DNA from: Desmodus rotundus
Taxonomy: Eukaryota; Chordata; Mammalia; Chiroptera; Phyllostomidae
Reading direction: 5' to 3'
NCBI RefSeq assembly: GCF_022682495.2
Contig: NC_071390.1
Coordinates: 99,146,294-99,210,293 of the forward strand
DNA length: 64,000 bases
Shown: one piece after another, positions 1 to 10,038 of the stretch
Layout of the letters: the number at the start of each line of letters is the position of its first letter
How positions within the stretch are numbered: position 1 is the stretch's first letter
Notes under the pieces: model-generated
Told to the model about the DNA's origin: nothing
The model's database searches: none
The model's input: only the letters and a program-made list of their open reading frames with translations
Translations under genes and position numbers: made by a program

Positions 1-93
1 CCAGGCACCAGGTCCCTACTTCTTTCCTGGCACTCTGCCTCTGCGGGGGTGGGATAGCTGCTGGCAAGTGTGGTCCACGGGAAAACGCGCGGT

Positions 94-282
94 CCTCTGG
101 GTGGCAGGGAGGGCCTCCGTTAACTCTGACACCAGCCCAGGGACCCTGTGGACCTGGCCTGATATCTCAAGGGGGGGGCACGTTGCCCGGAGGGATGCTC
201 TTGGGGTGGGGCCTGCTTGCGCCTGCGCGGCCCCGCCTCTTGGCCCGAAACCACCCAGCCGCGGCTCGGACAAAAGCCATCT
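94..282. promoter_or_regulatory. Promoter/insulator-like conserved block, repeated in every monomer (first copy given)
   Basis: Within 190 bp of each monomer there are four recognisable words. CCTCTGGGTGGCAG (94-107) fits the CTCF core consensus at 12 of 14 positions. TGCGCCTGCGCG (218-229) is one mismatch from the NRF1 palindrome. GC boxes of the GGGGTGGGG and CCCCGCC type lie at about 200-240. GCCATCT (276-282) is the YY1 core. All lie just upstream of the palindrome at 295-350. The CTCF-like word is also kept in most short monomers of the diverged flank. This is pattern matching by eye; factor binding and promoter activity are inferred, not shown. Confidence 0.4.
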
Positions 283-294
283 CCTGGGGGCCTC

Positions 295-350
295 CCCCCT
301 GTTCTTCCATCCGTAAAGGGGGACCCCTTTACGGATGGAAGAACAGGGGG
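295..350. repeat. 56-bp inverted repeat (27-bp perfect arms, GA spacer), one per monomer
   Basis: The left arm runs from CCCCCTGTTC to AAAGGGG and the right arm is its exact reverse complement, separated only by GA. The same element occurs in each long monomer, 40 bp before to 15 bp after the anchors listed for the array. A few copies have arm mismatches, for example near 6136 (left arm), 15829-15865, 20689 and 27478 (left arm), 24601 and 42080 (right arm). DNA could extrude as a cruciform, and a transcript would fold into a near-perfect stem. Biological use is unknown. Confidence 0.95.
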
Positions 351-550
351 ATCTTCGCAGTGGTGGGGACGGGACGGAGGGGTCTGCGGGTTTGCAGCCA
401 CGTAGGCCAGTTGCTGGCACCCCGGCCCCATGTGTCCCAGCTCCATGGACGAGGTGGGCCGCTTATGGCGGGATGCAGGCGTCCTGAGGGGGTCAGGGGA
501 CGGCGTGGGCACTCCCCGGGCGAGAGAGGGCGCCTGGGACCCGAGAGAGC

Positions 551-1041
551 CCCGGGGAGAGTCCGAGGCCTGGCCGCAGAGGCTGCCATTGCCTCCCCGG
601 GCTCCTACCATGGGGCCTGACCGTGTTCGCCCGAGGCCCAGGTTCACCGCAGGTGAATGCCTTTTGCGGACGCCAAGGACAGGAGGTCGCCGATTCCCTC
701 ACAGAGGTGGGGGTTGGAGCTCTGGGGGACTGAGGTCGCAGCGGTCACACTCCATTTTTGGGTGGTTCAGCAGAGACTGGAGGGTTGAAGCGGCTGGGTC
801 CAAGTCTGCCGCCTTGTGGCAGGGTGGGGGCTTTGCAGGCGAAGCAAGGCTCTTAGCCTCCCAGGCGGGGCACAGGCCAGAATCCCCAAGGGAGAACCGG
901 TCCTTGGTCGAGGGTCCCGCCCGCCCGCCCGGAACCGCTCCACCTGGCGCGGAACCGTGGCCGGCCCCTCTTCCCGGCCCCAGGTCCCTAGCTCTTCCCT
1001 GGCACTCTGCCTCTGCGGGGGTGGGAGAGCTGCTGGGAAGT
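551..1041. repeat. A-type cassette (exemplar)
   Basis: Second half of the monomer in its A form. It is recognised by CCCCGGGGAGAGTCCGAG at the start, CACTCCATTTTTGGGTGGTT in the middle and GGGAGAGCTGCTGGGAAG at the end. In the 45 complete inter-anchor intervals, A occurs 27 times. Sub-variants are visible, for example CCCGGCCCCAGG versus CCAGGCACCAGG near the cassette end, and GGTCGCC versus GGTCACC near the middle. Confidence 0.85.
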
Positions 1042-2491
1042 GTGGTCCACGGGAAAACGCGCGGTCCTCTGGGTGGCAGGGAGGGCCTCCGTTAACTCTG
1101 ACACCAGCCCAGGGACCCTGTGGACCTGGCCTGATATCTCAAGGGGGGGGCACGTTGCCCGGAGGGATGCTCTTGGGGTGGGGCCTGCTTGCGCCTGCGC
1201 GGCCCCGCCTCTTGGCCCGAAACCACCCAGCCGCGGCTCGGACAAAAGCCATCTCCTGGGGGCCTCCCCCCTGTTCTTCCATCCGTAAAGGGGGACCCCT
1301 TTACGGATGGAAGAACAGGGGGATCTTCGCAGTGGTGGGGACGGGACGGAGGGGTCTGCGGGTTTGCAGCCACGTAGGCCAGTTGCTGGCACCCCGGCCC
1401 CATGTGTCCCAGCTCCATGGACGAGGTGGGTCGCTTATGGCGGGATGCAGGCGTCCTGCGGGGGTCAGGGGACGGCGTGGGCACTCCCCGGGCGAGAGAG
1501 GGCGCCTGGGACCCGAGAGAGCCCCGGGGAGAGTCCGAGGCCTGGCCGCAGAGGCTGCCTTGCCTCCCCGGGCTCCTACCATGGGGCCTGACCGTGTTCG
1601 CCCGAAGCCCAGGTTCACCGCAGGTGAATGCCTTTTGCGGACGCCAAGGACAGGAGGTCGCCGATTCCCTCACAGAGGTGGGGGTTGGAGCTCTGGGGGA
1701 CTGAGGTCGCAGCGGTCACACTCCATTTTTGGGTGGTTCCGCAGAGACTGGAGGGTTGAAGCGGCTGGGTCCAAGTCTGCCGCCTTGTGGCAGGGTGGGG
1801 GCTTTGCAGGCGAAGCAAGGCTCTTAGCCTCCCAGGCGGGGCACAGGCCAGACTCCCCAAGGGAGAACCGGTCCTTGGTCGAGGGTCCCGCCCGCCCGCC
1901 CGGAACCGCTCCACCTGGCGCGGAACCGTGGCCGGCCCCTCTTCCCGGCCCCAGGTCCCTAGCTCTTCCCTGGCACTCTGCCTCTGCGGGGGTGGGAGAG
2001 CTGCTGGGAAGTGTGGTCCACGGGAAAACGCGCGGTCCTCTGGGTGGCAGGGAGGGCCTCCGTTAACTCTGACACCAGCCCAGGGACCCTGTGGACCTGG
2101 CCTGATATCTCAAGGGGGGGGCACGTTGCCCGGAGGGATGCTCTTGGGGTGGGGCCTGCTTGCGCCTGCGAGGCCCCGCCTCTTGGCCCGAAACCACCCA
2201 GCTGCGGCTCGGACAAAAGCCATCTCCTGGGGCCTCCCCCCTGTTCTTCCATCCGTAAAGGGGGACCCCTTTACGGATGGAAGAACAGGGGGATCTTCTC
2301 AGTGGTGGGGACGGGACGGAGGGGTCTGCGGTTTTGCAGCCACGTAGGCCAGTTGCTGGCACCCCGGCCCCATGTGTTCCAGCTCCATGGACGAGGTGGG
2401 CCGCTTATGGCGGGATGCAGGCGTCCTGCGGGGCTCAGGGGACGGCGTGGGCACTCCCCGGGCGAGAGAGGGCGCCTGGGACCCGAGAGAG

Positions 2492-2979
2492 CACCCGGGA
2501 AAATGCCCAGCCCTGGCCCCCGGGGCTCCAGTGGCCTCCCCAGGCTCCTGCCGTGGGGCCTGGTCCCGCTCATTGGGCCCAGGTTCTCCGCAGGTGAATG
2601 CCTTTTGCAGACACCAGGGACCACAGGCCGCGGATCCCTTCACGGGCAGGGGGGGTTCGAGCTCTGTGGGACCCAGGTCGCAGCAGACACAGTCCCTTCT
2701 CGCAAAGTTCAGCCCAGACTTTAGAGAGTAGAAGCGTCTCGGTCCAAGTTTTCCGCCTCGGGGAAGGGTGGGGCCGTTTGAGCCAAGAGAGACTCTTAGC
2801 CCCCCAGGCAGGTCTCAGGCCCGAGACCCCCAGGGAGACCCGGTCCCTGGGCGTGGGTCCCGCCCGCCCGGGCCCGCCCCACCTGGCCCGGAACCGTGGC
2901 CGGCCCCTCTTCCCGGCCCCAGGTCCCTAGCTCTTCCCTGGCACTCTGCCTCTGGCGGGGTGGGAGACGGGCTGGCAAG
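2492..2979. repeat. B-type cassette (exemplar)
   Basis: Alternative second half of the monomer, alignable to A but clearly diverged. Markers are CACCCGGGAAAATGCCCAG, CTTCTCGCAAAGTTCAGCCC and GGGAGACGGGCTGGCAAG. B cassettes occur 18 times; their internal GTGAATGCC/GTTAATGCC word lies at about 2598, 5512, 7451, 9391, 12302, 16186, 18128, 20070, 22982, 24921, 26863, 29776, 31715, 33657, 36571, 39485, 41427 and 43369. The start (GGGAAAATGCCCAG) resembles the short flanking monomers more than A does. B-containing monomers also tend to carry GTTCCAGC and GGGGCTCAGG upstream. Confidence 0.85.
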
Positions 2980-3245
2980 TGTGGTCCACGGGAAAACGCG
3001 CGGTCCTCTGGGTGGCAGGGAGGGCCTCCGTTAACTCTGACACCAGCCCAGGGACCCTGTGGACCTGGCCTGATATCTCAAGGGGGGGGCACGTTGCCCG
3101 GAGGGATGCTCTTGGGGTGGGGCCTGCTTGCGCCTGCGCGGCCCCGCCTCTTGGCCCGAAACCACCCAGCCGCGGCTCGGACAAAAGCCATCTCCTGGGG
3201 GCCTCCCCCCTGTTCTTCCATCCGTAAAGGGGGACCCCTTTACGG

Positions 3246-6200
3246 ATGGAAGAACAGGGGGATCTTCGCAGTGGTGGGGACGGGACGGAGGGGTCTGCGG
3301 GTTTGCAGCCACGTAGGCCAGTTGCTGGCACCCCGGCCCCATGTGTCCCAGCTCCATGGACGAGGTGGGCCGCTTATGGCGGGATGCAGGCGTCCTGCGG
3401 GGGTCAGGGGACGGCGTGGGCACTCCCCGGGCGAGCGAAGGCGCCTGCGACCCGAGAGAGCCCCGGGGAGAGTCCGAGTTCTGGCCGCAGAGGCTGCCAT
3501 TGCCTCCCCGGGCTCCTACCATGGGGCCTGACCGTGTTCGCCCGAGGCCCAGGTTCACCGCAGGTGAATGCCTTTTGCGGACGCCAAGGACAGGAGGTCG
3601 CCGATTCCCTCACAGAGGTGGGGGTTGGAGCTCTGGGGGACTGAGGTCGCAGCGGTCACACTCCATTTTTGGGTGGTTCCGCAGAGACTGGAGGGTTGAA
3701 GCGGCTGGGTCCAAGTCTGCCGCCTTGTGGCAGGGTGGGGGCTTTGCAGGCGAAGCAAGGCTCTTAGCCTCCCAGGCAGGGCACAGGCCAGACTCCCCAA
3801 GGGAGAACCGGTCCTTGGTCGAGGGTCCCGCCCGCCCGCCCGGTACCGCTCCACCTGGCGCGGAACCGTGGCCGGCCCCTCTTCCAGGCACCAGGTCCCT
3901 AGTTCTTTCCTGGCACTCTGCCTCTGCGGGGGTGGGAGAGCTGCTGGGAAGTTTGGTCCACGGGAAAACGCGCGGTCCTCTGGGTGGCAGGGAGGGCCTC
4001 CGTTAACTCTGACACCAGCCCAGGGACCCTGTGGACCTGGCCTGATATCTCAAGGGGGGGGCACGTTGCCCGGAGGGATGCTCTTGGGGTGGGGCCTGCT
4101 TGCGCCTGCGCGGCCCCGCCTCTTAGCCAGAAACCACCCAGCCGCGGCTCGGACAAAAGCCATCCCCTGGGGGCCTCCCCCCTGTTCTTCCATCCGTAAA
4201 GGGGGACCCCTTTACGGATGGAAGAACAGGGGGATCTTCGCAGTGGTGGGGACGGGACGGAGGGGTCTGCGGGTTTGCAGCCACGTAGGCCAGTTGCTGG
4301 CACCCCGGCCCCATGTGTCCCAGCTCCATGGACGAGGTGGGCCGCTTATGGCGGGATGCAGGCGTCCTGCGGGGGTCAGGGGACGGCGTGGGCACTCCCC
4401 GGGCGAGAGAGGGCGCCTGGGACCCGAGAGAGCCCCGGGGAGAGTCCGAGGCCTGGCCGCAGAGGCTGCCATTGCCTCCCCGGGCTCCTACCATGGGGCC
4501 TGACCGTGTTCGCCCGAGGCCCAGGTTCACCGCAGGTGAATGCCTTTTGCGGACGCCAAGGACAGGAGGTCGCCGATTCCCTCACAGAGGTGTGGGTTGG
4601 AGCTCTGGGGGACTGAGGTCGCAGCGGTCACACTCCATTTTTGGGTGGTTCCGCAGAGACTGGAGGGTTGAAGCGGCTGGGTCCAAGTCTGCCGCCTTGT
4701 GGCAGGGTGGGGGCTTTGCAGGCGAAGCAAGGCTCTTAGCCTCCCAGGCGGGGCACAGGCCAGACTCCCCAAGGGAGAACCGGTCCTTGGTCGAGGGTCC
4801 CGCCCGCCCGCCCGGAACCGCTCCACCTGGCGCGGAACCGTGGCCGGCCCCTCTTCCAGGCACCAGGTCCCTAGTTCTTTCCTGGCACTCTGCCTCTGCG
4901 GGGGTGGGAGAGCTGCTGGGAAGTTTGGTCCACGGGAAAACGCGCGGTCCTCTGGGTGGCAGGGAGGGCCTCCGTTAACTCTGACACCAGCCCAGGGACC
5001 CTGTGGACCTGGCCTGATATCTCAAGGGGGGGGCACGTTGCCCGGAGGGATGCTCTTGGGGTGGGGCCTGCTTGCGCCTGCGCGGCCCCGCCTCTTGGCC
5101 CGAAACCACCCAGCCGCGGCTCGGACAAAAGCCATCTCCTGGGGGCCTCCCCCCTGTTCTTCCATCCGTAAAGGGGGACCCCTTTACGGATGGAAGAACA
5201 GGGGGATCTTCGCAGTGGTGGGGACGGGACGGAGGGGTCTGCGGGTTTGCAGCCACGTAGGCCAGTTGCTGGCACCCCGGCCCCATGTGTTCCAGCTCCA
5301 TGGACGAGGTGGGCCGCTTATGGCGGGATGCAGGCGTCCTGCGGGGCTCAGGGGACGGCGTGGGCACTCCCCGGGCGAGAGAGGGCGCCTGGGACCCGAG
5401 AGAGCACCCGGGAAAATGCCCAGCCCTGGCCCCCGGGGCTCCAGTGGCCTCCCCAGGCTCCTGCCGTGGGGCCTGGTCCCGCTCACCTGGGCCCAGGTTC
5501 TCCGCAGGTGAATGCCTTTTGCGGACACCAGGGACCACAGGCCGCGGATCCCTTCACGGGCAGGGGGGGTTCGAGCTCTGTGGGACCCAGGTCGCAGCGC
5601 ACACAGTCCCTTCTCGCAAAGTTCAGCCCAGACTTTAGAGAGTAGAAGCGTCTCGGTCCAAGTTTTCCGCCTCGGGGCAGGGTGGGGCCGTTTGAGCCAA
5701 GAGAGACTCTTAGCCCCCCAGGCAGGTCTCAGGCCCGAGACCCCCAGGGAGACCCGGTCCCTGGGCGTGGGTCCCGCCCGCCCGGGCCCGCCCCACCTGG
5801 CCCGGAACCGTGGCCGGCCCCTCTTCCCGGCCCCAGGTCCCTAGCTCTTCCCTGGCACTCTGCCTCTGGCGGGGTGGGAGACGGGCTGGCAAGTGTGGTC
5901 CACGGGAAAACGCGCGGTCCTCTGGGTGGCAGGGAGGGCCTCCGTTAACTCTGACACCAGCCCAGGGACCCTGTGGACCTGGCCTGATATCTCAAGGGGG
6001 GGGCACGTTGCCCGGAGGGATGCTCTTGGGGTGGGGCCTGCTTGCGCCTGCGCGGCCCCGCCTCTTGGCCCGAAACCACCCAGCCGCGGCTCGGACAAAA
6101 GCCATCTCCTGGGGGCCTCCCCCCTGTTCTTCCATTCGTAAAGGGGGACCCCTTTACGGATGGAAGAACAGGGGGATCTTCGCAGTGGTGGGGACGGGAC

Positions 6201-9200
6201 GTAGGGGTCTGCGGGTTTGCAGCCACGTAGGCCAGTTGCTGGCACCCCGGCCCCATGTGTCCCAGCTCCATGGACGAGGTGGGTCGCTTATGGCGGGATG
6301 CAGGCGTCCTGCGGGGGTCAGGGGACGGCGTGGGCACTCCCCGGGCGAGAGAGGGCGCCTGGGACCCGAGAGAGCCCCGGGGAGAGTCCGAGGCCTGGCC
6401 GCAGAGGCTGCCTTGCCTCCCCGGGCTCCTACCATGGGGCCTGACCGTGTTCGCCCGAAGCCCAGGTTCACCGCAGGTGAATGCCTTTTGCGGACGCCAA
6501 GGACAGGAGGTCACCGATTCCCTCACAGAGGTGGGGGTTGGAGCTCTGGGGGACTGAGGTCGCAGCGGTCACACTCCATTTTTGGGTGGTTCCGCAGAGA
6601 CTGGAGGGTTGAAGCGGCTGGGTCCAAGTCTGCCGCCTTGTGGCAGGGTGGGGGCTTTGCAGGCGAAGCAAGGCTCTTAGCCTCCCAGGCGGGGCACAGG
6701 CCAGACTCCCCAAGGGAGAACCGGTCCTTGGTCGAGGGTCCCGCCCGCCCGCCCGGAACCGCTCCACCTGGCGCGGAACCGTGGCCGGCCCCTCTTCCCG
6801 GCCCCAGGTCCCTAGCTCTTCCCTGGCACTCTGCCTCTGCGGGGGTGGGAGAGCTGCTGGGAAGTGTGGTCCACGGGAAAACGCGCGGTCCTCTGGGTGG
6901 CAGGGAGGGCCTCCGTTAACTCTGACACCAGCCCAGGGACCCTGTGGACCTGGCCTGATATCTCAAGGGGGGGGCACGTTGCCCGGAGGGATGCTCTTGG
7001 GGTGGGGCCTGCTTGCGCCTGCGAGGCCCCGCCTCTTGGCCCGAAACCACCCAGCTGCGGCTCGGACAAAAGCCATCTCCTGGGGCCTCCCCCCTGTTCT
7101 TCCATCCGTAAAGGGGGACCCCTTTACGGATGGAAGAACAGGGGGATCTTCGCAGTGGTGGGGACGGGACGGAGGGGTCTGCGGTTTTGCAGCCACGTAG
7201 GCCAGTTGCTGGCACCCCGGCCCCATGTGTTCCAGCTCCATGGACGAGGTGGGCCGCTTATGGCGGGATTCAGGCGTCCTGCAGGGGTCAGGGGACGGCG
7301 TGGGCACTCCCCGGGCGAGAGAGGGCGCCTGGGACCCGAGAGAGCACCCGGGAAAATGCCCAGCCCTGGCCCCCGGGGCTCCAGTGGCCTCCCCAGGCTC
7401 CTGCCGTGGGGCCTGGTCCCGCTCATTGGGCCCAGGTTCTCCGCAGGTGAATGCCTTTTGCAGACACCAGGGACCACAGGCCGCGGATCCCTTCACGGGC
7501 AGGGGGGTTCGAGCTCTGTGGGACCCAGGTCGCAGCAGACACAGTCCCTTCTCGCAAAGTTCAGCCCAGACTTTAGAGAGTAGAAGCGTCTCGGTCCAAG
7601 TTTTCCGCCTCGGGGAAGGGTGGGGCCGTTTGAGCCAAGAGAGACTCTTAGCCCCCCAGGCAGGTCTCAGGCCCGAGACCCCCAGGGAGACCCGGTCCCT
7701 GGGCGTGGGTCCCGCCCGCCCGGGCCCGCCCCACCTGGCCCGGAACCGTGGCCGGCCCCTCTTCCCGGCCCCAGGTCCCTAGCTCTTCCCTGGCACTCTG
7801 CCTCTGGCGGGGTGGGAGACGGGCTGGCAAGTGTGGTCCACGGGAAAACGCGCGGTCCTCTGGGTGGCAGGGAGGGCCTCCGTTAACTCTGACACCAGCC
7901 CAGGGACCCTGTGGACCTGGCCTGATATCTCAAGGGGGGGGCACGTTGCCCGGAGGGATGCTCTTGGGGTGGGGCCTGCTTGCGCCTGCGCGGCCCCGCC
8001 TCTTGGCCCGAACCCACCCAGCCGCGGCTCGGACAAAAGCCATCTCCTGGGGGCCTCCCCCCTGTTCTTCCATCCGTAAAGGGGGACCCCTTTACGGATG
8101 GAAGAACAGGGGGATCTTCGCAGTGGTGGGGACGGGACGGAGGGGTCTGCGGGTTTGCAGCCACGTAGGCCAGTTGCTGGCACCCCGGCCCCATGTGTCC
8201 CAGCTCCATGGACGAGGTGGGCCGCTTATGGCGGGATGCAGGCGTCCTGCGGGGGTCAGGGGACGGCGTGGGCACTCCCCGGGCGAGCGAAGGCGCCTGG
8301 GACCCGAGAGAGCCCCGGGGAGAGTCCGAGGCCTGGCCGCAGAGGCTGCCATTGCCTCCCCGGGCTCCTACCATGGGGCCTGACCGTGTTCGCCCGAGGC
8401 CCAGGTTCACCGCAGGTGAATGCCTTTTGCGGACGCCAAGGACAGAGGTCGCCGATTCCCTTACAGAGGTGGGGGTTGGAGCTCTGGGGGACTGAGGTCG
8501 CAGCGGTCACACTCCATTTTTTGGTGGTTCAGCAGAGACTGGAGGGTTGAAGCGGCTGGGTCCAAGTCTGCCGCCTTGTGGCAGGGTGGGGGCTTTGCAG
8601 GCGAAGCAAGGCTCTTAGCCTCCCAGGCAGGGCACAGGCCAGACTCCCCAAGGGAGAACCGGTCCTTGGTCGAGGGTCCCGCCCGCCCGCCCGGAACCGC
8701 TCCACCTGGCGCGGAACCGTGGCCGGCCCCTCTTCCAGGCACCAGGTCCCTAGTTCTTTCCTGGCACTCTGCCTCTGCGGGGGTGGGAGAGCTGCTGGGA
8801 AGTGTGGTCCACGGGAAAACGCGCGGTCCGCTGGGTGGCAGGGAGGGCCTCCCTTAACTCTGACACCAGCCCAGGGACCCTGTGGACCTGGCCTTATATC
8901 TCAAGGGGGGGGCACGTTGCCCGGAGGGATGCTCTTGGGGTGGGGCCTGCTTGCGCCTGCGCGGCCCCGCCTCTTGGCCCGAAACCACCCAGCCGCGGCT
9001 CGGACAAAAGCCATCTCCTGGGGGCCTCCCCCCTGTTCTTCCATCCGTAAAGGGGGACCCCTTTACGGATGGAAGAACAGGGGGATCTTCGCAGTGGTGG
9101 GGACGGGACGGAGGGGTCTGCGGGTTTGCAGCCACGTAGGCCAGTTGCTGGCACCCCGGCCCCATGTGTTCCAGCTCCATGGACGAGGTGGGCCGCTTAA

Positions 9201-10038
9201 AGCGGGATGCAGGCGTCCTGCGGGGCTCAGGGGACGGCGTGGGCACTCCCCGGGCGAGAGAGGGCGCCTGGGACCCGAGAGAGCACCCGGGAAAATGCCC
9301 AGCCCTGGCCCCCGGGGCTCCAGTGGCCTCCCCAGGCTCCTGCCGTGGGGCCTGGTCCCGCTCACCTGGGCCCAGGTTCTCCGCAGGTGAATGCCTTTTG
9401 CGGACACCAGGGACCACAGGCCGCGGATCCCTTCACGGGCAGGGGGGGTTCGAGCTCTGTGGGACCCAGGTCGCAGCGCACACAGTCCCTTCTCGCAAAG
9501 TTCAGCCCAGACTTTAGAGAGTAGAAGCGTCTCGGTCCAAGTTTTCCGCCTCGGGGCAGGGTGGGGCCGTTTGAGCCAAGAGAGACTCTTAGCCCCCCAG
9601 GCAGGTCTCAGGCCCGAGACCCCCAGGGAGACCCGGTCCCTGGGCGTGGGTCCCGCCCGCCCGGGCCCGCCCCACCTGGCCCGGAACCGTGGCCGGCCCC
9701 TCTTCCCGGCCCCAGGTCCCTAGCTCTTCCCTGGCACTCTGCCTCTGGCGGGGTGGGAGACGGGCTGGCAAGTGTGGTCCACGGGAAAACGCGCGATCCT
9801 CTGGGTGGCAGGGAGGGCCTCCGTTAACTCTGACACCAGCCCAGGGACCCTGTGGACCTGGCCTGATATCTCAAGGGGGGGGCACGTTGCCCGGAGGGAT
9901 GCTCTTGGGGTGGGGCCTGCTTGCGCCTGCGCGGCCCCGCCTCTTGGCCCGAAACCACCCAGCCGCGGCTCGGACAAAAGCCATCTCCTGGGGGCCTCCC
10001 CCCTGTTCTTCCATCCGTAAAGGGGGACCCCTTTACGG
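3246..10038. repeat. Higher-order repeat copy 1, heptamer A-A-B-A-B-A-B (6,793 bp)
   Basis: Units 4-10 counted by anchor. Its second and later units match those of the later heptamers at a constant offset of about 17,470 bp. An example is the pair of units 5 and 23, which share TTAGCCAGAAACC and CATCCCCTGG. The first units depart in single-base variants. Unit 9 has a one-base deletion near 8,443 (GGACAGAGG instead of GGACAGGAGG). Confidence 0.8.

Noticed and set aside
120..647. Many minus-strand frames of 130-240 codons in the array
   Set aside because: Overlapping frames are open on both strands at the same positions, which fits GC-rich sequence with few stops rather than genes; the frames change with 1-3 bp unit-length differences.
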